Source: Trichobilharzia szidati
Taxonomy: Eukaryota > Platyhelminthes > Trematoda > Strigeidida > Schistosomatidae
DNA: 64,000 bases
Direction of reading: 5' to 3'
Assembly (NCBI GenBank): GCA_944472155.2
Contig: OX235271.1
Location: 119,851,329 to 119,915,328, forward strand
In this document: positions 21,830 to 32,915 of the stretch, piece after piece
Position numbering within the stretch: the stretch's first letter is position 1
Layout of the letters: every line of letters starts with the position of its first letter
Position numbers and translations under genes: made by a program
Notes under the pieces: generated by a model
Database searches by the model: none
Told to the model about the DNA's origin: nothing
The model's input: only the letters and a program-made list of their open reading frames with translations

Positions 21830-24800
21830 TGAGTGGAATATAGGGTTTCAGCAGCACATATCTTGTTTGTCCAATTCTTTGCAGTCCTTTTCAAACGATC
21901 CCACGATTGCCCACAAAATCTCAGCTCCTACTCGCTAGATCCCCCCATGTCACCTTCCAACGCCAAACAGGTTGTTTCCTATCCGGGTTCCACTGGAGAG
22001 ATGACATGGCACACGATGTCACTGAGCGGTGTCCTCAGCTTGTGTCCGGTCCATCCCTATTTTCTTCCGCATATTTTTTAAGTAAAAGGTTCTTCGTTGA
22101 CTTGTTCCTAAAATTCTTCACTGCTGATTCTTTCTTGACAGCCATCTGACCTTCATTAGGAAACCGGCGAAGGCAGTTTATGAAGAAAGTCTGCATTGTC
22201 TTGTTGGAAATCTCTTTTTTAACGCTCAATGCAAGTCTCTCATCCATATAGAAGAAGTGACTGACTAAACATGGCTGTTGCAAGTCATCCTTTTGTTCCT
22301 TCTGCTGCAGAGTGCAAAAGATTTCCAGACCGATTCCGGGGTGATGAATGTGTCTGTCCTGACTTTCCGATTCTGGTTTCCAGTTTCACCATCTGTGCCG
22401 CCAGTCTGAACTTGAAACGATGTTTCCTAGATAGGTGGAAGAGGTGACCCCTTTCAAATTTCCCCCGCTGGTACTGATTAGTGTCGGCTGTTGGTGTTGC
22501 TGGTTGTTTGGTTATTTTCATCACCTCTGTTTTCTCTATGTTCACCTCTCCTATGTCCCAACTTCCTTCGCTGCCTGCTTCTTCTGTTAGTTTTGTTGGT
22601 TTGTATCTGAGTGACACTAAGCACAAATTATGCACATACTAAATCCAGACCTTTTAGAGTTTTCTTATCGGTCGAACGTACTCCTGTGTTCTCGCTCCAC
22701 TCCACATGCACAGTGTGCTGCATAATTCAGTCCACCACAATTAGGAATATCATTGGTGACAGATAGTAGGCAGCTTTCTTTAACTGTTTTATTCACTTCA
22801 TTGGCTTCACTGAGTTTTCCGCTGTGGATCACCTGACATATGGCATTGTCATATAGCCAGCTGTTGAGTGAAGTTGATGAAGACTAGGGGTTCTCCGTAG
22901 TGTTGAAGTAGTTTCTAAATTACTTTGTGGTCAACGCTGTTGATGGCCTGTTCGATGATGGTGATGCGTAGAGTTGCAGACAGGTGTGCACATGATTTGC
23001 CTCTCCTGAATCCAACCAGCTTGTTCCGGCAGGTGGAGTTCTGCATCCAGTGCATCTTTTAGTTTCTCTAGGGTGGCGCGACTTAGTATTTTGCTTGAGC
23101 ACAATTCTGCGCCGGCTCTTGCAGAGGCCCAAGTCACCCTTCTTTGAGAGTCTGACAAGGTAGTCCTTCTCACAATCAGAAGGTACCTCTCCTTCCTTTC
23201 TTTTTTGCAACCTTTCTACGAGACTGTCGTGAAAATATCTGCTGCCGTCTCTGGATCCGTTCCCAGTGCTTCAGGAGGAATTCCGTCTGGTTCCGCTGCC
23301 TCTCGGCTGGCTCTTAGCAGCTCAACTACATTCAAGACTTCTGGAAGATTGGTGTCCACTGGCAGGCAGTTCTGTGAGTGCTATTGGTGGTGATATTTCT
23401 GGACGAGTCGCGGTCGACTCAAGGGCCATTTGAATTGACTGGTACATTGTTTTCTTTGTCTCTTCTCCTTGGTGATCAGGTTACCTTGAACATCTTTTAT
23501 TGGTTTCATCATCTGTGCTGAATTCTTCCCCGATACAGACCAGATTATCTTGTATGATGTTCTGAGGTCTCTTTTACTCATGGCCTCTTCTGCTTCATCT
23601 GTCAGTGTATCACAGAATCGTCTATTGTCTTTCCAAACATTCTTCTTCACATCTTTATTCAGTGCCGTGTACACTGAACTCAGCTTCTCCTTCTGTTGCC
23701 CATCTCTGCTTCGGTTCATCTTATCTTTCACCATCCTCCTCTCGCCTACTAGCTTTCATGTGTCCGTTGACAGCCATTCCTTGTCTTACTTCTTGTTTCT
23801 TCTTAGAACACTCGTACACGTCTCCTTGAACATCACATTCGGACAGTTCCAGTGTTCTTCTATGCAGGTTTCTTCAGGGATACCACGTAGTGTCTCTGAC
23901 TTTTCCCTGAGAACTGCAGTGAGGTGGGTTTTGTGGTTTCGTCTTTCAGTTTCTGAGTGTTGAGCTTGAATTGTGGTCTATCTCCAGTTGTTTTTAGGGA
24001 TTTCAGCTTCACCTTGAAGGTTCCTTGAACTAGATGATGGTCTGAGCTCACATCTGCTCCCCTTTCTCAACTTTGTGTTCAGCAGGCAGGCTGTGTGTCT
24101 ACTTTCTTGAGTAACATTGAGATGAAGTTTATCTGATTTTCGGTGTGTCCATCAGGTGAAATTCATGTTGCCTTGTGTATATCCTCCTGCTTGTATATGC
24201 CGCCTCCAATCACCAAATCACTGAAGGCGTCGAAGTCTGCGAAGAGTTCTGAGTTCTCATTCATTTCGCTAAGATCCTCTCTACCCCTGATAAGTGCTCT
24301 TCGTCTATTGTCTGCTCCCAGTTTGGCTGCGGTTCATATTACCCATTACGATTTTGATATTGCCATTTGGTGTCCTATCCATTACTGTTTGCAGTTTACT
24401 ATAGAAGTCCTCTTGCTTCTCCACTGGATCTGCGTTGCTTTTAGGAGCGCACCATTGGATAATTTTGACTTTTCTCCCTTTGAGTCGTATATTTCTGACA
24501 TTATCCCAAAAGAAACTGTTTACCGTTGCTTGAAAGCTTTGGCTGTTCTTAGTGACACCATTATAGTCACTCCCGCAGCGTGCTCGTGGTTGTCGTCTGA
24601 GTGACGGAGTAGATTGCTGACTCTCTATTCGACAATTTCGATAGTCCACATCTATTCAACTTGCTCTGGCAGATTATTAGTACTTCTGTGTCGTATGTTT
24701 TCATTTCTTTGGCAACTTTGGCAGCCTTCTTGTCTTCTTACACTGTACGAATATTCCAAGTCCTGATTCTATTTTTATTTTCATCGAAATAAGACACATC

Positions 24801-24890
24801 GGTCGGTCGTCTTCCTGAATCCTTTCGCCAGCCCGTGTCATTTTTCTCTCCTATTCCAGCCAAGAATAAGTTTGTTTTTTATATTTTTGT
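21830..24890 (-). mobile_element. RTE/SR2-like non-LTR retrotransposon, nearly full length, inactive
   Basis: Read on the minus strand, the order is as follows. Endonuclease remains (IRTWNIRT-like start near 24770; VKIIQWCAPKSN and KIVMGNMN at 24305-24649; SDHHL near 24045) come first. A linker at 23381-23734 includes SYKIIWSVSGKNS. Reverse transcriptase remains at 22920-23210 include KKGDLGLCKSRRRI and LKDALDAELH in neighbouring frames. Then comes VNIEKTEVMKI near 22530 and a C-terminal region (FINCLRRF, GWTGHKLRTPLSD) down to about 21.9 kb. The catalytic YADD/FADD box was not found. Many frameshifts and stops are present. It sits in a receptor intron on the same strand as the gene. Confidence 0.85.
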
Positions 24891-24944
24891 TGTGCTTTCA
24901 AGTTTTGGTAGTGAATAGAGTAATTTTTCGGGATATGATAGCTA

Positions 24945-25010
24945 GTCACACGCCCAACCTTCAATCTTGTCCTGGGCTTGGGACAGGCTAGAAAACTAGC
25001 CAACATTCTG
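24945..25010 (-). repeat. Fragment of the GAAGGTTGGGC SINE body
   Basis: GCCCAACCTTCAATCTTGTC resembles the inverse body of the repeats at 4745-4915 and 47541-47772. It is too short for more. Confidence 0.35.
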
Positions 25011-25188
25011 CATCAGTATTACTTTGTAGAATTTACATATCAGCGTGAAAATCGATGAAATATTCAACTTATAGGTATTATTACGAAAAGTGATGTGTAA
25101 GCCAGTCGTCATCTCTTTGCTCATCTACATTAGAGATAAAAAGTAACTGAAAGATAGATTGCCTTTCTGATAGGTTTACTTTGAATCC

Positions 25189-25284
25189 TTATAAATTATT
25201 TAAAATAATTCCAGCGTGCTTAAGAAAAAAGTGAAAGATTTTCCTAAACATTTCTCTGTGTAAGCCACAGCTTATTCAGCAAAA
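25189..25284 (+). repeat. Left arm of a palindrome that encloses a SINE
   Basis: Pairs with 25515-25613 over about 95 bases with roughly 85 percent identity by eye (shared: AATTATTTAAAATAATTCCA, GCGTG, TAAGCCACAGCTT). The only sequence between the arms is SINE copy 4. Confidence 0.85.
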
Positions 25285-25289
25285 GTATT

Positions 25290-25500
25290 GGGGTCCCAGT
25301 GGCTTAATGGTATACGAGCTCGCCTTGTAACCAGAAGGTCCTGGGTTCGAATCCCGGTGGGTGCGTACTGTGAAAAGTCCCAAACTAGGACGAAACAGCT
25401 GTCCAGTACTCCCAGGTTTTCCAATGGTTCTCTAACTAATGTCAGCTCATGATGAAAATCCTGTAACCAATCAAATCCCTACAAACCAACACTTGAATAT
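25290..25500 (+). mobile_element. Hammerhead SINE copy 4, best preserved
   Basis: A full unit: GGGTCCCAGTGGCTTAATGG, A-box TGGTATACGAGCTCG, B-box GGGTTCGAATCCC, then a hammerhead segment, the tail GGTTCTCTAACTAATGTCAG, and the end CAAACCAACACTTGAATATC. It lies between the two arms of a palindrome. Confidence 0.8.
25365..25409 (+). ncRNA. Hammerhead ribozyme relic in SINE copy 4
   Basis: Stem I GTACTG/CAGTAC is perfect. Stem II is GTCC/GGAC with loop CAAACTA. Second core segment GAAAC, short stem III AC(AGCT)GT and cleavage triplet GTC are all intact. The first core reads TGAAAA instead of CUGANGA, so C3 is lost and G8 is changed. The very short stem III is typical of type I hammerheads in schistosome SINEs, which are thought to cut as dimers. 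Confidence 0.65.
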
Positions 25501-25514
25501 CAGGATTTTATTAA

Positions 25515-25613
25515 TTCTGCTGAAGAAGCTGTGGCTTATACAGCGACATGTTTAGAAAAATCTTCTTTTGCACTTTTTATAAACACGCTGGAATTATTTT
25601 AAATAATTTATAA
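25515..25613 (-). repeat. Right arm of the SINE-enclosing palindrome
   Basis: Inverse of 25189-25284. Next to it, 25635-25690 resembles 63353-63408 (CAAATTATTSCAGGAAATYC, GTAACATC), hinting that the arms belong to a larger dispersed element. Confidence 0.8.
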
Positions 25614-25764
25614 TGAATCGGTCTGACTAGGTGCTCAAATTATTGCAGGAAATTCGTAACATCGATGGTCTGGTAACTTGCAGGTTTACTTTGATATTAG
25701 TTATTAAATCCATGTTATGAAAATTCAGTAAAATATATTCAACCGGTCGTTTTTAACATGAACT

Positions 25765-26163
25765 GTGTGGAAATTTATTCTTCAACTACTCTAAAGATAA
25801 ACTATCGCATTTGACCACTTCCATGTGCATCTACCAATTCACCTGCTCTTGCGGAGCGAGGTATATAGGTCGTTCGATGTGTGTTTTATCTAAAAGAGTT
25901 CAAGAACACTATCCCGCCTGGCTACGGAAAGGTAACAACGGAGCAATAAGGAGCGCCATTATTGAGCATATACTCAACACTGGTCATTCGATCTGCAAGG
26001 AGAAGTCGTTCAAAGTCATCTATGAAGTCAAAAGAAGCCTTCCAAAATCGACAAGCTTCCGTATACTTTGTATTGCTGAAGCCTTAGCGATCTGGATAGA
26101 AAAGCCTGAGTTATGCACACAGAAGAAACTTCTCCACCCCCTCCTACTACCGTGGGTTTAATT
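25765..26163 (+). mobile_element. Penelope-like element, 3' end with GIY-YIG endonuclease
   Basis: The open frame at 25811-26161 gives 116 residues. MCIYQFTCSCGARYIGRS is the GIY-YIG box with the paired cysteines typical of Penelope-like endonucleases. Next comes RVQEHYPAWLRKG, then IIEHILNTGHSI (the conserved His region), FKVIYEVKRSLP, and ALAIWIEKPELC with the closing LHPLLLPWV and stop. The domain appears unbroken, but the element is 5'-truncated just before it and has no reverse transcriptase, so it is not autonomous. It lies in the first large receptor intron, antisense to the gene. Confidence 0.85.
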
Positions 26164-26540
26164 TCAAGTTTATTTGTCATCAACATTTTGTTATCAAATT
26201 TTTTGCAATTTTTCGTATAACAATTTTTAGTAACTAACCCATTCAATCTTTTCACATATTATCTAGTTTATTTTCATAATTGTCTCCAAACTCCTTCACT
26301 AGCATCTAATCTTTCTAAACATGTCTATATTACGTAACCCTACTCACATCTTACCAATCTTCACCCCACTTAGTTACAACTTTGATTATTAATCACTCAT
26401 TTTAATTTCTTTATTATTTTGATGATATAATCAACAACCCACACTAACTGTTATTTTGATTTTGACAAACCTAATGTACACACACACACACAAAATAATT
26501 GTATATATATTTGCGACTGTACAGCTAAGTGAATGAATTC

Positions 26541-26564
26541 GCCGAAAAGAGACTCTTCGCTGAA
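26541..26564 (+). repeat. Short semi-palindromic dispersed motif
   Basis: GCCGAAAAGAGACTCTTCGC, preceded by TTGCGACTGTACAGCTAAG. Same motif as at 3187-3211 and 49418-49444. Its position about 380 bases after the endonuclease stop would fit the 3' terminus of this Penelope family, but that is inference. Confidence 0.6.
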
Positions 26565-29500
26565 CTAATTTGTTCTTATTTCAATGTCTTAATCGGTATA
26601 TTTCGCGAAATTTATTGCATCAAAAAGAAGCAACCTGTTTCCTTTTTCCCATTTATAGTGATAACCTTTGTCTTAATGATGAATCCATGCTATTTCTATA
26701 ACATTTATACTGTAATTACAAGTGCTTATAATGAACTTTAAGGTTTACATTATTGGAGGTATCATTTCAAAACTTATTGAAAACGTTTTGTGATAAGACT
26801 CCAATTAATTAATACTTCCTTTCTTAACATGCTGAAATATCTAACTTAATTTTTAAATAATAGTTTATTTAAGTCAACAAAAGGCTGTCGATTAGCTTAT
26901 GTCTTCCTGGCTTTTGTAGTAATTTGTAAGCAGCTTGAGAATATGAAACGATGAATTTAGGGAAAATTATGTTCAAACCAACGCTGAAACTCAAGTTATT
27001 TTTGTTGGCGAATTAACACTTCTGATAAATAAACTTTTCGAAGCAAGCTAACCACTTTTAAGATTGAATAACTTGTGAAGATCGTCTGACAGCGAGCAGG
27101 GTTGATCGAAATCTCGAGTTGAATGCTAAATGTTTATAATTTTAGGCAGTGTATATCTCATATTTTTAGTCATATAACAGTTATTAAATACCATAGGCTA
27201 ATTTTTTCCCAAAAGAGACAGAAGCGAAACAGACAGTTAGAGTGGTATCTTATCATTAAAACCTAATTATATCATTAGTCTTTAAGCCACAGTAACACTG
27301 GCGATTATTAAACCTAATTTATTCATATTTTGTATTCCATTGTGAATTACTTCTGTCTACTTAAAATTTCTGAATGCTGTAACACTTTTTCAAAATTCAA
27401 TTATCACGGGTAATTAATTTCACTAGTACTTGCAGTTTTATGTCCTATAGGATGTGTTTTATTGTCTAGTTGTTTAATTTAACTACTAAGAGAATTTATA
27501 TACACCACGAGACTTGGTCAAAGTAACAACTATCATCAAATTACTTTGCCAACATAACTGCGGTTATCATTACATAAAGGGGAATATCGAAGTGCAGACT
27601 ATCCATATTGACGGCCAATTTATTCAGATTTTAAGACTTCAAATCGAGTTTATATTATTTTTTATGAAAATACATTTGACTAACAAAGTATTTAATACAA
27701 AATCCTGTTGTGAATGTTTTCGAAATATATTTTATTTAGGTCCAGTAAAAATATCACTTGTACGCAAATAGCAAATATTATTCTAAAGCTGAATACAAAG
27801 CATGTACTTGTAATCTCTCTCGAGAGTTATTCTTGAGTTTATTTGTTAAGGTATTGAGTTTGCAGTAGTCGTTGGGTCTTGTGTGTGTGATATTGAAAAA
27901 GAAGCTATTCTTCTTCTATAACTAACGAACAGGGATGTTTTCAATGTTTTCTTTGTGCTGAAATTTCAAAGTCATCTCCTCACAATTTCTACAAAACAAC
28001 GCTTATAATCATATTTTATAAGTGATGAGCTGTGACCATATCTTTGAGGCAAAAGGTGCTGTTATTCATGAAATACTGAATCCACTTCCTCTAGGAAGAG
28101 TGACAATTTCAACTCTTTGAGACAACATCTTTGACTGTAACTACTGAACATCTGACTTTTAAAGTGAAATAATTTATGGAAGAAACTGATTCACTTCTGT
28201 TCAGTGTTCATCATCAAAAATGCTCATTGATGTTGCGTTATCTCTTGAAGATTTAAGTTTTGCAGTTCAATTAGTAGGTCAGCTTAGAAAAAACGAGCTA
28301 TCAATCATCTTTTATTAGCGAAATCAGTGAAACTGTCTGTTTATAGCAAAAGCACACAAACTTGTTAGTATTCAGTTAATTGTAATATCTCTCCAGTTCA
28401 TCGCAATCTAGCCTTGATTGGATAATTTTTCAGTAAACATGAATTACTAATACTTTTAACAAAGAACCATAATTAGTGATACAAGTCCTTCTTTAAAATA
28501 ACTATCTGACAGGTTTATTGTGTGGTTAATCTAGCCTTAGCTATCAACAGTCAGTTATCATCCATCACTTCATGATGACTCATAATAGTCTAGTTATCAG
28601 ATTGAGTTAAAACTCTGGTATCTGAGAGAAGTTAGATGCGACGAAGTTTACATTTTTTTTGTTTTGAGAAATTAGGTCTTTTATGTTACTTTAGTTCTTC
28701 GAAAAACAAGATAGCCAGACAACCAGAAGTATTTCTGGTCATCGGTTCTTCGAAATAAGAAGCCCTATTTCGTATTTATTTCAAGAGAAGCCTCAACAAA
28801 CCTTTCTCTAGCAATGCCATTAACGGTTATTTTAGTCCCCTAATTGCAAAATTAACTTTTGCATATGTTATAAAATAAACACCGTACACAATTTAAACCA
28901 GTCGATGAGGTATCTTTAAATATTATAACAGGCTGATCCTCACTAAGGCACTTTAGTCTGTATATTATGCTTCCCGTGCTTCCAGTACATACCTTCCAGT
29001 TTCATAAACAACATGTATATTCCTGTTAATTTTTCTAAGATATTTTTAATCCTCCCGTTTGATTTTTATTTGTTACAACTATTCTCCTGAGTTTCTGATT
29101 ATATGTTAGTATTTTAATAATCGGGAACAATTTATGGTAACCAGTATTATGCCATTAATCATGAACTTACATTCTGACTAAATCCGAATAATTGGTTAAT
29201 GTTAGAATGAAGAATGCAAATTATAATTCTGTTAGTCGTTCTTTAACACAAAAAACAAACAAAACATGTGCAAAAATTCGTTTTGTTTCATCTGTAAGCG
29301 ACGTGATGATGAAAGGTGATATCACTTCAAAGTATAGTTGCATATGAAACTTTGGTTCTTTTAATTTCTTAGCCTTTAATCAGTTTATGTTAAGTATGGT
29401 GATAGTTTTGGATAAATGAAATATATTTTAAATCATACTTTCAATGCAGGCGTCATTCATTTAACAAAAAGAGAAGTTGTAAAGGCTTTGCATCTGCCTG

Positions 29501-29730
29501 ATGAGTCTTATTTACTCCTTTTAAGCTGTACGCATTTTCTGTTATCAAAATCATATCGATGTGTCTTGCTTTTCATACTATCACGCAGTGTTCAAATGAA
29601 TTTAATTCAGGCACTATCACAGTAAGCTACTTTCCTTTGAATGAATAACACTCCAGTGTACTGCTGTTTATCCAGCTAATCACAATTAAGTTAAAAGATG
29701 ATTAAAACTGATAATTAAGTTATTACTTAC
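26565..29730. other. Intron, no recognised feature
   Basis: About 3.2 kb of AT-rich sequence. A possible 7-base microexon flanked by good splice signals at 29171-29177 was considered; it is unnecessary, because exons 1 and 2 join directly in phase. Confidence 0.35.
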
Positions 29731-29785
29731 CCAGTGTATTGCTTTGAGCATGAGCTTTCCAAGTAGTGATATGTTCATCAGAAGA
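29731..29785 (-). CDS. First visible exon of putative ionotropic glutamate receptor
   Basis: A 55-base exon with acceptor ATTCTGTTTTCTTGTGCAG and donor GTAAGT. In phase 0 it encodes SSDEHITTWKAHAQSNTL and leaves one G, which completes a valine codon with the 20556-20675 exon. Helix-like EHITTWKAHAQ fits the early amino-terminal domain of a receptor of this class. It cannot be the first exon: no start codon or signal peptide is included, so the 5' end lies further upstream, possibly outside the window. Confidence 0.55.
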
Positions 29786-31469
29786 CTGCACAAGAAAACA
29801 GAATATTACTATAACTGGAAACATTCGTAGTTGTCAGAGTGTTAGTTCTAAAAAGAAATATGTGAGAAGCCACAGAAGATAAATTAATGACTAAAAGAGG
29901 AAACAAGGAAGTCCTCACAGAAGTTAAATAAAATCCGATATAATAAGCCCAATCAGTTAACGGGAAACAGAAGACTAGAGAAACCTTCAATTAACAAAAT
30001 TCGAAGCTGCGTTAACGACAATATTACATGGAGGTCTACCATTCTAGCTTAAATGGTCATCATGAACTGAAATCTGAGTCACTTATGCTGTATATGAGAG
30101 GAAAATCGGTTAATTTTTGTTTTACTACCGCTTGAAAAATTGGGTAGAATGCATCTGCATTCAGTTGCGTAGTCCCTAAATTGAAGGGTAAACAGATTCT
30201 GAAAGAGAACTGACGAGTCAAGGGAAACCTAATAAACTTAAACTAAACACCAATCAATAATCAAAAAAGTTTAAGTTTTCTGAAGATAAGTTGCGAACTG
30301 GTTGTTTGGATAACCTGGGCACAAAATCTACGTGTTTCATCACGCATTTCATACTTGCATAATCCATGCTCAGTACACCGGAAAAAAATGAACAAAAATA
30401 TTCGCATTTCACGTTAACCTTTACTTTTTCATTCTACTGAGTAGATCTCTTACAAAAGTATTGATATGATATGAAGCCTTAAGGTCAGTGTATTGATTTT
30501 CGGCATCCGAACTAGATGTACAATCACTCATTTTGATGTTCCGGTGGTGATTAAGACTTGTCACCATAAATCGTATAACAAAATCTGAAACTACAAGCAT
30601 TCATTAAAAGTTAGCTTTCGGAACCAGAGAAGATGTCCACTCTGACCATGCAAAATGAGATTTAAAAGTTTTAATAAATAATCAGTAGATATTTAGGCTC
30701 CAATTTAATATTTCCTGATGCATTCACACGCTTTCACTGTTCACTGGCACAGGTAAGAAAGCCTTCCATTTTACCTTAGTTTTACAAAATTTTGTTCGCA
30801 AACTGAACAGTTTGTAAATGAATAATTAAGTCTCAGAGTAGAAGTTCAACATTAATTACGTTTCATCTTACACTGAGCTGGAGTAAGCTGAACTCTCTGG
30901 TGGATCACAATGTATCGCAATCCACCACACAATTTACATCAAATTTCAAATAGGTAACTCAGGAAATCGAGAAGGCTATACTAGTTATAAAATGGTGATA
31001 TGAAGACATAGTGCTTATGAGTCTTAAGGGAAAATGAAAATCAAATCAATATTGCTTTGTTTCCCGTGTTACCCTATTCGATTTCAGTTCAAGAGAAGGA
31101 ACTCCTGGAATTACTTACCTTTTAGAATTCTAAATGTGGCAAATTTGTTTCTTAAAGTAAGATAAACTAAATGACTAAGTACAAAAGTATACAAGTAGAA
31201 TAAGTAGAATATAATTAATTTCGACTTTTCATCTCTTCAGTACTGTTAAATTCATTTAAACTGTTTTATCTATTTTTAGTAGATACACGTACAAAAATAG
31301 CGTTTCCAACAGTATAATATTTTCATTGATTAAGACAATCGCTTGTACAGGAAAAGCTACGTTGACACATACAGTAATAGTTTATATTGTAACACTTTGC
31401 AAGCCATTAGGAGCCATTCCACTGCTGTTTTCTTTACGCCGAAAGATTCTCGTTGATTTTTTGGTTGGA
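29786..31469. other. Upstream intron or 5' flank, no certain feature
   Basis: A splice-flanked 32-base segment at 31119-31150 (minus) is open in a single phase (NKFATFRILK), but that phase does not fit the next exon directly. It is left out as a gene part. Confidence 0.3.
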
Positions 31470-31850
31470 CACTAGTCGGTACCTAGTGTGTGTAGTCCTA
31501 TCTTTGGTACAGACTGAATTCTATCAGGTTTGCAATGTGACCACCATTCCAGGTAGCTCGCCATCGCGGTGCACATTGATTTGATAATATTAGATGGTAG
31601 GAGGCCATCGGCAGGAAGCCTTGCTTGATCTAGGTTTCGTGCTAGTTGGCACTCCCCAGTCAGCAGGGGGTTCCTTCTGAGATTCGAACCTGTGTCACCC
31701 AGTGAGTACTGCAGTCAGAGACGTTACCACTGAGCTATTCGAGCTCGCGATTGACCTCCTGTAAGACTGTATTGGATACTTTCATTGGACACTAGTTACT
31801 AGTGTGATGTGTCTAGTCCTTTCTTTCGTGCAGACTGAATTCTTTCAGTA
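31470..31850 (-). mobile_element. TAGCTCAGTGGTAACG-family SINE, longest copy
   Basis: On the minus strand the tRNA-like head (GAATAGCTCAGTGGTAACGT, then B-box GGTTCGAATCTC) lies at about 31675-31745. The body runs down through GCCAACTAGCACGAAACCTA and GGCTTCCTGCCGATGGCCTC to GGACACTAGT near 31467. The segment upstream of the head (CCAATACAGTCTTACAGGAG inverse) also belongs to the family. From 31696 onward the sequence is one arm of a palindrome with 31875-32029. Confidence 0.7.
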
Positions 31851-31874
31851 TGGTGGCCACACTGCAAACTTCAC

Positions 31875-32035
31875 TGATAGAATTCAATCTGTAGTAAACA
31901 AAGAACTAGACACATTACACTGGTTACTAACTAGTGTCCAATCAAAAGTATCCAATACAGTCTTACTGAAGGTCAATGGCCAGCCGGAATAGCTCAGTGA
32001 TAACGTCTCTGACTGCAGTACTGGGTGATCGGAAT
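31875..32035 (+). mobile_element. TAGCTCAGTGGTAACG-family SINE, inverted partner
   Basis: Reads GAACTAGACACATTACACTG, then CCAATCAAAAGTATCCAATA, then GAATAGCTCAGTGATAACGT, and stops after CTGACTGCAGTACTGGGTG. It is the inverse of 31696-31850 with a small loop. Confidence 0.65.
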
Positions 32036-32559
32036 AGTGTCCCTGTAACAAAAGCTATAAAATACTGTAAGTGTATGCAGCAACTACTAAAATGTTAGAA
32101 TCTCATTATGGTAAGCGCTTAAATGATGTTGATCATGCTTTACTTCCGAATACATAAAACAATCTTAAATTTGTCGTCTGATATTTTTAAAAGAATAAGA
32201 TACACTAATTCATGACACAGATGCATGAAAATTCCGATAATCTGGTTGGTGTCAACCGGATTCATGACGTGAGGCGTACCACACAGACTTAACAAACAGA
32301 TATTTAGGCGCGTGAAGGCTATGATAGTTCTAAAGAATCTTCAGAATGCGTCTAAGTGATTTTATTTTGCTGTATCCAGTTATCCAATATTTAGACTAAG
32401 AAAGATCCCAACTGTAATACATATGTAAGCCGTAAGCAACCTATGCGTCTTGCTGATAATATACAGAATATCAAATGTCTTTTATTCTCCAAAAGCACGC
32501 TCTCAATACGCTATCAACAGTGTACATCGAATTCATTTTCATTTTTTGACTGAATCTGA

Positions 32560-32915
32560 ACCATCTTATATCACTTATTAAATTGCATATTGATTCAAAA
32601 CGAAAACTCTACATCTCTATTTTTCATTATCATTTCATAATGCCAATATTTTTGTTATTGCTATACTCCTTGTTATATGCAAATTTTGTTATTACTTATC
32701 CTAAATAATTAGTGATATTGTTTCTCACATTAACCCCTTTTTATTTTGAGAAACTCAAGCTGATATTTTATAATATTGTGTATCTGGATTTTGTTTTTCT
32801 AAGACAATTAAACTGCAGCTTTAAACCTAGTTAAGATTATTTAATTTGAAGTTTATTTAAACTTGTATTACTTAATCAATAAGATTTACAGAATAGTTCT
32901 AAATATTTGGCGCCG
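32560..32915 (+). mobile_element. Possible LTR end with primer-binding site (weak)
   Basis: TTTGGCGCCGAGTGAGAAG at about 32908 resembles a tRNA primer-binding site of an LTR retrotransposon. It is followed about 60 bases later by an ATG (ATGAGTAATCAGATTGCGAA) with a 17-codon frame. No matching second LTR or protein was seen, so this is only a suggestion. Confidence 0.2.

Noticed and set aside
23550..23963. A 137-codon plus-strand frame rich in serine and leucine
   Set aside because: It is the antisense shadow of the RTE-like element on the minus strand; the same holds for 24143-24604.
29171..29177. A possible 7-base microexon (minus strand) between good splice signals
   Set aside because: The exons on either side join in phase without it, and similar splice-flanked 7-mers occur by chance elsewhere (for example near 43072).
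31119..31150. A 32-base splice-flanked segment that could be an upstream receptor exon
   Set aside because: Its only open phase does not fit the 29731-29785 exon; it would need a further unseen exon.
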